Position numbers and translations under genes: made by a program. Below are positions 1-5,640 of a stretch of 13,334 nt of DNA, one piece after another (within the stretch, counting starts at the first letter, position 1; each line of letters begins with the position of its first letter). The DNA comes from an uncultured Bacteroidota bacterium. GTDB taxonomy: Bacteria > Bacteroidota > Bacteroidia > Chitinophagales > Chitinophagaceae. The stretch lies in NCBI GenBank assembly GCA_903912435.1, contig CAIWHI010000800.1, positions 1-13,334 of the forward strand. Direction: 5' to 3'. The notes beneath the pieces were generated by a model that saw only the letters and a program-made list of their open reading frames with translations, had not been told where the DNA came from and did no database searches.

Positions 1-327
1 AAAAGAGTGGCCACCACCCAGGCATTCGTTCACAAGTGTTGCGGTAACAAAATCCTTACCTAGCCCACCATATTCCTCAGGGAATGCAGCACCCAGCAGC
101 CCTAACTCACCGGCTTTCTCCAGCAGCGATGGCATTAGCCCCGCTTGCTGTTGGTCTATTTCATTCATATGTGGCAATACTTCCTTATCGAGGAATTCTG
201 CACACATATCTATAATCATATGTTGCTCGTCGTTGAAATCTTCTGGTATAAAAGTGTTCTGTGGTTCAGATGTCTGAATCAAAAATCCTCCGCCTTGTAA
301 AGATGCTAAAACCGTTTGAGTGTCCAT
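1..327 (-). CDS. acyl-CoA dehydrogenase, N-terminal part (partial)
   Basis: This is a flavin-dependent acyl-CoA dehydrogenase, the enzyme class that oxidises acyl-CoA to trans-2-enoyl-CoA in the cytoplasm, normally in fatty-acid or branched-chain amino-acid breakdown. Only the first 109 codons are present; the rest lies beyond position 1. The ATG is at 325-327 and the frame stays open to the window edge. The helical N-terminal domain is recognisable: a leader with LQGGGFLI, then FIPEDFNDEQHMI, a segment with FLDKEVLPHM, and the family-typical GELGLLGAAFPEEYGGLGKD around residues 75-94, followed by CLGGGHSF. The opening residues resemble the roughly 600-residue Bacteroidota members (recalled from memory). 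The FAD-contact residues and catalytic Glu lie outside, so the substrate cannot be judged. It is divergent from the outer-membrane gene at 525, with 197 bp between the starts. No Shine-Dalgarno is visible. Confidence 0.9.
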   Translation of the reverse strand, partial: MDTQTVLASLQGGGFLIQTSEPQNTFIPEDFNDEQHMIIDMCAEFLDKEVLPHMNEIDQQQAGLMPSLLEKAGELGLLGAAFPEEYGGLGKDFVTATLVNECLGGGHSF

Positions 328-421
328 TGTGAATCTTTGTATAAAGCTAAGGAATTATTGAAAAATCACAGTGTTAAATTACCAATCAATTTAGCAGGCA
401 AACTAATTTTAATCGGCCTTT

Positions 422-507
422 TATAAACTTTGCTAATTTCCAAAAGTCTATAAACTTTATACCCATACCTTTCAAATGATTATCAAGTCCAAATATTTAT
501 AACTTTG
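422..507 (+). promoter_or_regulatory. candidate promoter with three TATAA(A)CTTT copies
   Basis: The Bacteroidota -7 consensus TAnnTTTG is matched exactly by TAACTTTG at 500-507, 17 bp ahead of the ATG at 525. The -33 TTG is not clearly present. The 10-mer TATAAACTTT occurs at 422-431 and again at 449-458, and a one-base-shorter version, TATAACTTTG, is at 498-507. The upstream copies may be alternative -7 boxes or regulator sites in the divergent acyl-CoA dehydrogenase/outer-membrane intergenic region. The leader would be only about ten bases, with no Shine-Dalgarno. The call rests on motif matching alone. Confidence 0.35.
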
Positions 508-524
508 AGTCAAACTACCCATTT

Positions 525-1355
525 ATGAGGTTCAATTTTTACATAGTAGTCTTTCTGCTTCTGTCGAATTTAGCATTAGCCCAAAAGTCAGACGATAATG
601 AAGACCCTTATGAAACTAGGAACTACTTCATGGTAGGGGGCAATTACCTGAGTGACAATGTGTACCTGGGCCGTAAAGACAGTAATGCAATCTCTTACGT
701 AAGCCCATACATGGGTTATCACTTTAAAAACGGCTTATTCGCTAAAGCTTTGGCTTCATGGATACCGGGTAAGAAACGCTTTGACCTCTTTACACTAGAG
801 GCAGGGTACGAGCATAATTTTGGCGAACATATAAACGTAGGTGCAGAGGTGGATAAGTATTTTTATAATAAAAACTCCACCAGTGTGCGCTCCAATAGCA
901 CAGGCGGCCTAAGCCTGTATGGCCAGTATAGCAATGATTGGGTAGAACCCCAACTGAATATTGACCTCAATGCCAATAAGAAAAGTATGGATTACGTAAC
1001 CGGCCTTGGCTTGGATCATAATTTCAGCATGGTGGATAATACCCTGAATATTACCCCCACAATAGTAATGAACCTGGGTACCCAGAATTACTATGATGAG
1101 TATTTTAACTCAAAACTAGGCAAGGCTGATAAAACCTATAAAACCAGAAAAGTGGTTTCTGATGCCAATAAATTCAAGCCCCTTGATTATGAATTTTCGG
1201 TGAAGGCCACTTATCGTGTTACAAAATGGTTGTTCACCTTAACGCCTACCTATGCCTTACCCGTAAATCCGGCAACAGTGGTACTCCCCAAAAGGACGGT
1301 TCAGGAAAAATTGACCAATAGTTTTTACCTGGAACTGGATATTTGCCACAGGTAA
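525..1355 (+). CDS. outer-membrane beta-barrel-like protein
   Basis: The predicted product has 276 residues. Residues 1-20 form a signal peptide: a short basic start, a hydrophobic core FYIVVFLLLSNLAL, and a signal-peptidase I site ALA before Gln20. The mature part consists of amphipathic strands of alternating aromatic and polar residues, such as NYFMVGGNYLSDNVYLG, SYVSPYMGYHF, LEAGYEHNFG, LSLYGQYSND, ITPTIVMNLG and WLFTLTPTYALP. Connecting loops are rich in Asn, Asp and Lys. This is the pattern of an outer-membrane beta-barrel, roughly 10-12 strands by eye. I do not recognise a more specific family, and no substrate or partner can be named. The last strand ends in FYLELDICHR rather than the usual terminal aromatic residue, so the barrel call is probable rather than certain. 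The ATG was chosen because the signal peptide begins there. The gene faces the aldo/keto reductase tail to tail, with a shared hairpin terminator between them. Confidence 0.75.
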   Translation: MRFNFYIVVFLLLSNLALAQKSDDNEDPYETRNYFMVGGNYLSDNVYLGRKDSNAISYVSPYMGYHFKNGLFAKALASWIPGKKRFDLFTLEAGYEHNFGEHINVGAEVDKYFYNKNSTSVRSNSTGGLSLYGQYSNDWVEPQLNIDLNANKKSMDYVTGLGLDHNFSMVDNTLNITPTIVMNLGTQNYYDEYFNSKLGKADKTYKTRKVVSDANKFKPLDYEFSVKATYRVTKWLFTLTPTYALPVNPATVVLPKRTVQEKLTNSFYLELDICHR

Positions 1356-1365
1356 TGATGGCTGA

Positions 1366-1404
1366 AAAATATTAAAGCCGCCCTTGAGTCAGCTTTTATA
1401 TTTT
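1366..1404. terminator. bidirectional hairpin terminator between convergent genes
   Basis: The 5' arm AAAATATTAAAGC (1366-1378) pairs with the 3' arm GCTTTTATATTTT (1392-1404), with one mismatch. The loop is 13 bases. A-rich and U-rich arms on either side make it usable in both directions, ending the outer-membrane gene (stop at 1355) and the aldo/keto reductase (stop at 1444). Confidence 0.6.
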
Positions 1405-1443
1405 CTGCCTTATTCGCACAGTTTATCTAATATACTAGGTTCC

Positions 1444-2433
1444 TTATTTGCCCACCGTTTGTTGCAAATGCTGGGGATACCTTGCACCCTGTATGGCAAT
1501 TTTAGAGGTGGCTAGTTCTATTTCCTTTACGTCGTTATCAGTAAGGGTGATGGATGCCGCACCTATATTTTCTTGTAGGCGATGCAATTTGGTTGTACCG
1601 GGTATTGGTACAATCCATGGTTTTTGCGCTAGTAGCCATGCCAGTGCTATTTGTGCAGGTGTGGCATTTTTTTCTGTTGCTATTCCCTTTATTAAATCCA
1701 CCAATGCCTGGTTTGCTTTCCTGTTTTCTTCCGAAAACCGGGGTAATTTATTTCTGAAATCTGTGCTGTCGAAATTGGTATTTACATTGATTGCTCCTGT
1801 AAGAAAACCCCTACCCAGTGGACTGAACGGAACAAACCCTATTCCCAATTCTTCTAATACAGTCAATATCTCCTGTTCTGGTTCGCGCCACCATAATGAG
1901 TATTCGCTTTGCAAAGCCGTGACTGCCTGCACAGCATGAGCTTTACGGATAGATGCAACGCTTGCCTCAGAAAGGCCGAAGTGTTTTACTTTCCCCTCAA
2001 TTATTAAGTCTTTTACCGTACCAGCAACATCTTCAATTGGTATCATAGGGTCTACACGGTGCTGGTAAAACAAATCTATATAGTCTGTTTTTAGTCGCTT
2101 AAGGGAGGTTTCACAAACTTTTCTTATGTTCTCGGGTCTGCTATCCAATCCCAGGTTGGGATCTCCACCTGCAAACCCAAACTTAGTAGCAATTACTACG
2201 TCTTTCCTAAAAGGAGCCACAGCTTCACCTACCATTTCCTCATTAAGCGCACCATATGCCTCGGCAGTATCAAAAAAGGTTATACCCGCCTCATAGGCAT
2301 CCCTCATTAATTTCACAGCCTCCTCCTTACTAATCCCCTGACTATAAGCATAGCTCAAACCCATGCAACCGAGTCCCATTGCCGATACCTCTAATCCACT
2401 ATTACCTAATTTTCTTCTGAGCATAATTGTCAT
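1444..2433 (-). CDS. aldo/keto reductase
   Basis: This is a cytoplasmic NADPH-dependent oxidoreductase that reduces aldehydes or ketones. The predicted product has 329 residues, a normal length for the (beta/alpha)8 family. The catalytic tetrad is visible: Asp55 and Tyr60 in FFDTAEAYG, Lys84 in IATKFGF, and His125 in FYQHRVD. The N-terminus (LRRKLGNSGLEVSAMGLGCM) is typical, and the C-terminal segment IPIPGTTKLHRLQEN (about 276-289) is the NADP-phosphate-binding signature. It most resembles the AKR13-like group that ends in GARYP...VGK. The substrate cannot be inferred. The frame runs back to a TTG at 2451, but I chose the ATG at 2431-2433. A second ATG three codons later (2422-2424), giving MLRRKLG, is equally plausible. 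No Shine-Dalgarno is visible. It is a single gene: the upstream neighbour is a long gene-free region and the downstream neighbour converges on it. Confidence 0.93.
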   Translation of the reverse strand: MTIMLRRKLGNSGLEVSAMGLGCMGLSYAYSQGISKEEAVKLMRDAYEAGITFFDTAEAYGALNEEMVGEAVAPFRKDVVIATKFGFAGGDPNLGLDSRPENIRKVCETSLKRLKTDYIDLFYQHRVDPMIPIEDVAGTVKDLIIEGKVKHFGLSEASVASIRKAHAVQAVTALQSEYSLWWREPEQEILTVLEELGIGFVPFSPLGRGFLTGAINVNTNFDSTDFRNKLPRFSEENRKANQALVDLIKGIATEKNATPAQIALAWLLAQKPWIVPIPGTTKLHRLQENIGAASITLTDNDVKEIELATSKIAIQGARYPQHLQQTVGK

Positions 2434-2540
2434 TATTATTTTCTGGGGCAAAGGTCGGAAGATGGTGTGAAGATGAGTAATATAGATCGCCCTTTTCTGA
2501 TTATTTTAATGTTTAAGGGCAGAATAATTTACCCAGGAGT

Positions 2541-2552
2541 AACAAATTTGTT
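2541..2552. promoter_or_regulatory. perfect palindrome, candidate operator
   Basis: AACAAATTTGTT is a perfect 12-bp palindrome. An imperfect second copy, AACAAATTTTC, follows at 2554-2564, so the two lie in tandem 13 bp apart. It sits about 110 bp upstream of the aldo/keto reductase start, a reasonable place for a dimeric repressor or activator. AT-rich palindromes of this size also arise by chance, and no regulator gene is in the window. Confidence 0.25.
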
Positions 2553-2629
2553 GAACAAATTTTCTTTGAATAGGAAGTATTCAATACATCCAACTTTCAG
2601 AGATACCGGGATACAATGTCTGCTGGTGT

Positions 2630-2675
2630 AAAAATTACGGTCAGCACCGCTTTCCGCGGTCAGACCGCAATTTTT
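2630..2675. repeat. long nested inverted repeat (hairpin element)
   Basis: The 46 bases can fold into one long stem. AAAAATT (2630-2636) pairs with AATTTTT (2669-2675), then an A/C mismatch, then CGGTC (2638-2642) pairs with GACCG (2663-2667). After a small internal loop, ACCGC (2646-2650) pairs with GCGGT (2656-2660) around TTTCC. An alternative hairpin, GCGGT-CAG-ACCGC (2656-2668), competes with it. The U-rich 3' side makes it terminator-like, but no gene ends here. A REP-like repeat, a small RNA end, or the relic of a mobile element are the alternatives. Confidence 0.55.
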
Positions 2676-2900
2676 GGTGCGTCAATAACTAAAAATTAGA
2701 GGGATAAAACACTCTCTGCTGCCTGTCCTGCTTTTTCAATAGAGAGCACCAGAATGAGCATGCATATGTTTCTAAAAACGCAACATAAGTAACCCCGGCC
2801 TTTATGTCTATATATAAAATAATAAAATATATATGCTTTAGCCGGAATTAGTGCGAATAGAATCACTGCATACCAATTTTGGCCTAAAGCCAATAAAATC

Positions 2901-2930
2901 TTAAAAATTTAGTGTCAAAAACTAAATTTG
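2901..2930 (+). promoter_or_regulatory. candidate promoter overlapped by an inverted repeat
   Basis: TAAATTTG at 2923-2930 matches the Bacteroidota -7 consensus TAnnTTTG exactly. A TTA at 2901-2903 sits at the right distance for a degenerate -33 TTG. The box lies in the right arm of a perfect inverted repeat, AAATTTAGT (2905-2913) and ACTAAATTT (2921-2929), with a 7-base spacer. This arrangement would let a bound dimer block the promoter. Transcription would run toward the DUF4783 gene with a leader of about 230 bases. The evidence is motif-level only. Confidence 0.3.
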
Positions 2931-3169
2931 GCTCGATTTTTGCTATAAATATTAACCTTCAAGCAATTTTTTGATTCGGCATATTGGGCAAATTTTATTT
3001 GCGAAAAAAATCATCTAATTGTATTTTAGTAAGTTTTTCGGGTTCTAATTACAGATATTTTGGTGTTTTTTGGGTTTTTGTTTATTTTAGACCTCTATTT
3101 CGCCATTTATTTAGAGAATTTGTAATTTTTGGCTTGATTTTTGATGTATATTTTCAGAGACTTAAAGAT

Positions 3170-3592
3170 ATGTGTGCTATTGATAAAAAATTTTACGTGA
3201 AAAGATTCTTACTGGTTTTAGGATGCCTGGCAATGATCAATATTGCAATGGCGCAAATAACCCGTACCCCAATGGAAGATATGGTGAATGCCATAAAAAA
3301 CAACAGGGTTACGGATATGGTGCGCTACTTCGATAGTTTTGTGCCAATAACCATAAATAACAACCAGTCGATTTATAGCCATAACCAGGCCGAAGTAGTT
3401 TTGAGGGACTTTTTTGATAAAAACAACCCCAAAGATTTCGTGATACTGGATAATGGCTCACCCGATAATACTTCAAAATTCATTATCGGTGATTTCACCC
3501 CACCCAACGGTATCAAATACAATGTATACATTTTGATGCGCATGAAAGATGGCAGGTTTATCCTTCAGGAAATAAGAATCAATAAAGAATAA
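3170..3592 (+). CDS. DUF4783 family secreted protein
   Basis: The predicted product has 140 residues. It has a signal peptide (residues 1-28: basic start DKKFYVKR, hydrophobic core FLLVLGCLAMINIA, cleavage at AMA before Gln29). The rest is a DUF4783 domain of about 110 residues, recognised by MEDMVNAIKNNRVTDMVRYF, an S..Y....AEVVLRDFF segment, and the final MKDGRFILQEIRI. The fold is thought to be NTF2-like, but the family has no established biochemical role, so I assign none. The open frame extends upstream without a stop to a TTG at 2984. That extension is T-rich, Phe-heavy and places the signal peptide internally, so I took the ATG at 3170. Only a weak purine stretch precedes it. The gene stands alone and ends at a strong shared terminator. 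Confidence 0.88.
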   Translation: MCAIDKKFYVKRFLLVLGCLAMINIAMAQITRTPMEDMVNAIKNNRVTDMVRYFDSFVPITINNNQSIYSHNQAEVVLRDFFDKNNPKDFVILDNGSPDNTSKFIIGDFTPPNGIKYNVYILMRMKDGRFILQEIRINKE

Positions 3593-3607
3593 AATATTTA
3601 GGATACA

Positions 3608-3646
3608 AAAAGCGATAGGCCCTGATTTTCGGGACCTATCGCTTTT
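3608..3646. terminator. strong bidirectional intrinsic terminator
   Basis: A 12-bp stem, AAAAGCGATAGG (3608-3619) with CCTATCGCTTTT (3635-3646), extends by CCC/GGG past a single bulged A, closing on an 8-base loop. It has a T tract on the plus strand and another on the minus strand. It lies between the convergent DUF4783 gene (stop at 3592) and the DUF4139 gene (stop at 3670) and should serve both. Confidence 0.9.
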
Positions 3647-3669
3647 ATAACACTATTTGTTTGGTATGG

Positions 3670-5439
3670 CTAGTTTTGATTGGTAAGTGTTCTTGTTTTC
3701 GGGTATTTTATTGTAAACCCAAAGTTCTCAGTAATTGTTTCGTTGGCCTTTAGGGTAAGGTTCCATTCCATCAGCCCTGTTTTTTCATCGTAGGTGCTGG
3801 TGCCGGTTTTCTTATCTTCTATTTCCAGTTTAGTGTCGTTGCTTACCGGTTGGTGGTCTAGTATCACAATATTGATACTTTCTTTGCGGTTATTGCGGGC
3901 AGTGATGGTATAGGCATATGTTTCTCGCACATTAGGCCCCACATTTTGTACACTCCTCAACTTTATATCGCGTTCGCGTTTTACCATTATCTTCTTATCT
4001 CGTCCCATTGATATATTCATGGTGTCTTTGATATTGCGCACATCTATATTGCCCTGGCCCACATAGGTGCCTTCATAGAAAATATTTGTGGTTCCAGGTA
4101 GTAGGTTCAGGTCTTCCCAGTTAGTTATGCGGGCCTGAAGGAAGGCATCTTTGTCCAATTTAGGTACGGCATAATAACGGTAGGTTGCAGGCACATTATA
4201 GCTTTTAATGGATACCAGGTGCGGCTGCCCATCGCTGGGAATTGTGTAGGGCAGGTCAATATCAAACGAAGTATTTACCCCTGTATTATCCACCGCCACA
4301 TAGCTGTTTACTGTAGATTGAGATTGGTTGTTGGTTGTGCTGTTATACAGAAAATCGCTTGAATTGCCGGCTACCCTAACCCCATCCACAATATACACAG
4401 TTCCTTCACTCCTGCTACCGCCAATTGATAGGGCATTACCTCTTTGAGCTTGATACATTGAGGTGGACTGAGAGGCAATATCAGTCACATTAGTAGTAGG
4501 CAATTTTGCAATATCAGCCTGTGTAAGCTGAGTTTGTTTAGTTATATTATTCTGATTGGTATTATAGGCAACCGGATGGTAGAAACCCAAATACCAGGGG
4601 GTGAGTACCGGCGCCTGTACCCCTTCTATAGGATTACCTGTAGATAAGGTAATGTGGACATTATTCCAGGCCACGCCACTATTCTGGTGTACATTGGCTT
4701 TATACACCAACCTGATAGGGGCATTCACCACATCCGCAAAAATATCGTAGGTAGGTTCCCAGCCGGCATTGGGCGATACATAGCTTATATTAATGGCGCT
4801 GTTAGTAGCTTCTTTGCTATAAAACTTCACCAGCAACTGCCCACCGGGAACTACTTCATTTTGCAGTTCTTCATTAATCTGCACATTAAGTTTTTGCATT
4901 TTGTCATCAATATGGGCAATTTGCAGCACCAGGGCCGATTTTTTATTAATATATCCTTCCAATCGGGTACTCACCAGGTCCAGCATTTTGGTGAGTTCTG
5001 CAACAGAGAGACCGGTATTATCACCACTCACTTTGCGGTTGGTTTGAATAATATTGATATACTCATTAATTACTTCCAGCGAATTATTGGCAGTAGCCCG
5101 GTTTACATTCAGTAATTGCAGGCTGTCTTTCATTTCTTTTATCCTTGGCGAAACTGCATCGGGAGTGAGGTAATTATTCATTGGTGTAGCCGACTCTACA
5201 ATTACTCCATTAGTGGCATGTATTACCAGGCTTTGGTGGTTGATATTGCCTGCCACATTGGTAAACATAATTTCGTTTTCGCCCTCGTGAAGGCTAAGGT
5301 TGGCAGTGCTTACCAGTTCGGCACCGCTAAGGAAAATCGTTGCTTCCTTAATGGTCAATTTTTGTTTTGTTTCAGCCCCAAGCCTGGGTAAAGACAATAA
5401 GATAGCGGCGCTGATAAGCGCAAGTTTCAGATAACCCAT
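3670..5439 (-). CDS. MuiA-like DUF4139 protein with plug-like insert
   Basis: The predicted exported protein has 589 residues, related to the mucoidy-inhibitor MuiA/DUF4139 family. Residues 1-22 are a signal peptide ending LGA. Residues about 27-95 fit the N-terminal DUF4140 domain (LTIKEATIFLSGAELVSTAN). Residues about 97-195 are helical and likely coiled coil. DUF4139 starts near 205, with YVSPNAGWEPTYDIFAD, and ends near 587 with TENFGFTIKYPK. Residues about 303-357 break this domain with a stretch resembling a TonB-dependent-receptor plug (LTQADIAKLPTTNVTD, then GSRSEGTVYIVDGVRV). The core resumes with YVAVDNTGVNTSFDIDLPYT. The molecular role of the family is not settled; an envelope location is likely from the signal peptide. 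The ATG at 5437-5439 begins the signal peptide; no Shine-Dalgarno is visible. About 200 bp separate it from the giant gene upstream, which has its own terminator, so it is probably transcribed alone. Confidence 0.85.
   Translation of the reverse strand: MGYLKLALISAAILLSLPRLGAETKQKLTIKEATIFLSGAELVSTANLSLHEGENEIMFTNVAGNINHQSLVIHATNGVIVESATPMNNYLTPDAVSPRIKEMKDSLQLLNVNRATANNSLEVINEYINIIQTNRKVSGDNTGLSVAELTKMLDLVSTRLEGYINKKSALVLQIAHIDDKMQKLNVQINEELQNEVVPGGQLLVKFYSKEATNSAINISYVSPNAGWEPTYDIFADVVNAPIRLVYKANVHQNSGVAWNNVHITLSTGNPIEGVQAPVLTPWYLGFYHPVAYNTNQNNITKQTQLTQADIAKLPTTNVTDIASQSTSMYQAQRGNALSIGGSRSEGTVYIVDGVRVAGNSSDFLYNSTTNNQSQSTVNSYVAVDNTGVNTSFDIDLPYTIPSDGQPHLVSIKSYNVPATYRYYAVPKLDKDAFLQARITNWEDLNLLPGTTNIFYEGTYVGQGNIDVRNIKDTMNISMGRDKKIMVKRERDIKLRSVQNVGPNVRETYAYTITARNNRKESINIVILDHQPVSNDTKLEIEDKKTGTSTYDEKTGLMEWNLTLKANETITENFGFTIKYPKTRTLTNQN
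4369..4533 (-). other. TonB-plug-like segment inside the DUF4139 protein
   Basis: Residues 303-357 of the DUF4139 protein carry LTQADIAKLPTTNVTD, a short Gln/Ser-rich stretch, then SIGGSRSEGTVYIVDGVRV. The order (a KLP..NV start, an RG/GSR turn, and a YxVDGVxV strand) matches the plug of SusC-type TonB-dependent receptors. The segment is much shorter than a full plug and no 22-strand barrel follows. It may be a protein-interaction module; that function is inferred. Confidence 0.6.
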
Positions 5440-5584
5440 AAAATCAGATTTTAAGTGTGTGTGATGGAAAGAGTGATGGGCAATACAGCAGAAAGGCCTT
5501 GTATAATGATAGACGGAAAAACCGCACCTAATCTTGGGGTAGGGGGGAAATATAAATTATGATAATGGGTAGTATATGGGCAAA

Positions 5585-5619
5585 AAAACGCCGCCCCGGA
5601 ATCCCCGGAGCGGCGTTTT
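5585..5619 (-). terminator. intrinsic terminator of the giant repeat-protein gene
   Basis: AAAACGCCGC (5585-5594) pairs with GCGGCGTTTT (5610-5619). A C/A mismatch follows, then CCGG/CCGG, closing on AATCC. The minus-strand transcript of the giant gene (stop at 5641) would end in this GC-rich stem followed by a run of U from the A tract at 5582-5588. Confidence 0.85.
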
Positions 5620-5640
5620 CAACTAAAAAAAGGAGCAATT

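Larger units (their letters stand above)
2452..3169. other. about 740-bp gene-free region with several dyad symmetries
   Basis: I find no convincing gene between the aldo/keto reductase start and the DUF4783 start. Open frames are short, start only at TTG and have no family resemblance. The stretch holds a 12-bp perfect palindrome (2541-2552), a long nested hairpin (2630-2675), a 9+9 bp inverted repeat overlapping a -7-like box (2905-2930), and a 15-bp symmetric element, GCAAAT-TTT-ATTTGC, at 2988-3002. From about 2935 to 3165 the plus strand is strongly T-rich with runs of G and T. That could be the untranslated leader of the DUF4783 gene or non-functional spacer. Confidence 0.6.

Noticed and set aside
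1448..1939. 163-codon plus-strand frame opposite the aldo/keto reductase
   Set aside because: It lies wholly antisense to a gene with an intact catalytic tetrad and shows no domain or signal of its own.
2434..2451. TTG start for the aldo/keto reductase
   Set aside because: It adds six residues before the conserved N-terminus of the family. Two ATG codons (2431-2433 and 2422-2424) fit better.
2489..2520. GCCCTT/AAGGGC hairpin upstream of the aldo/keto reductase
   Set aside because: Only six base pairs with a 20-base loop; too weak to call a terminator or operator.
2696..2893. 65-codon minus-strand open frame, partly hydrophobic
   Set aside because: It starts only at TTG, has no ribosome-binding site, no recognisable family and AT-driven composition. 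It lies in a region rich in palindromes, so I do not call it a gene.
2984..3169. Upstream extension of the DUF4783 frame
   Set aside because: The extension begins at TTG, is T-rich and Phe-heavy, and would bury the clear signal peptide that begins at ATG 3170. Lack of stops is expected in such T-rich sequence.
4654..5391. Plus-strand frames opposite the DUF4139 gene
   Set aside because: They are shadows of the real coding strand, with no recognisable domain and no start signals.
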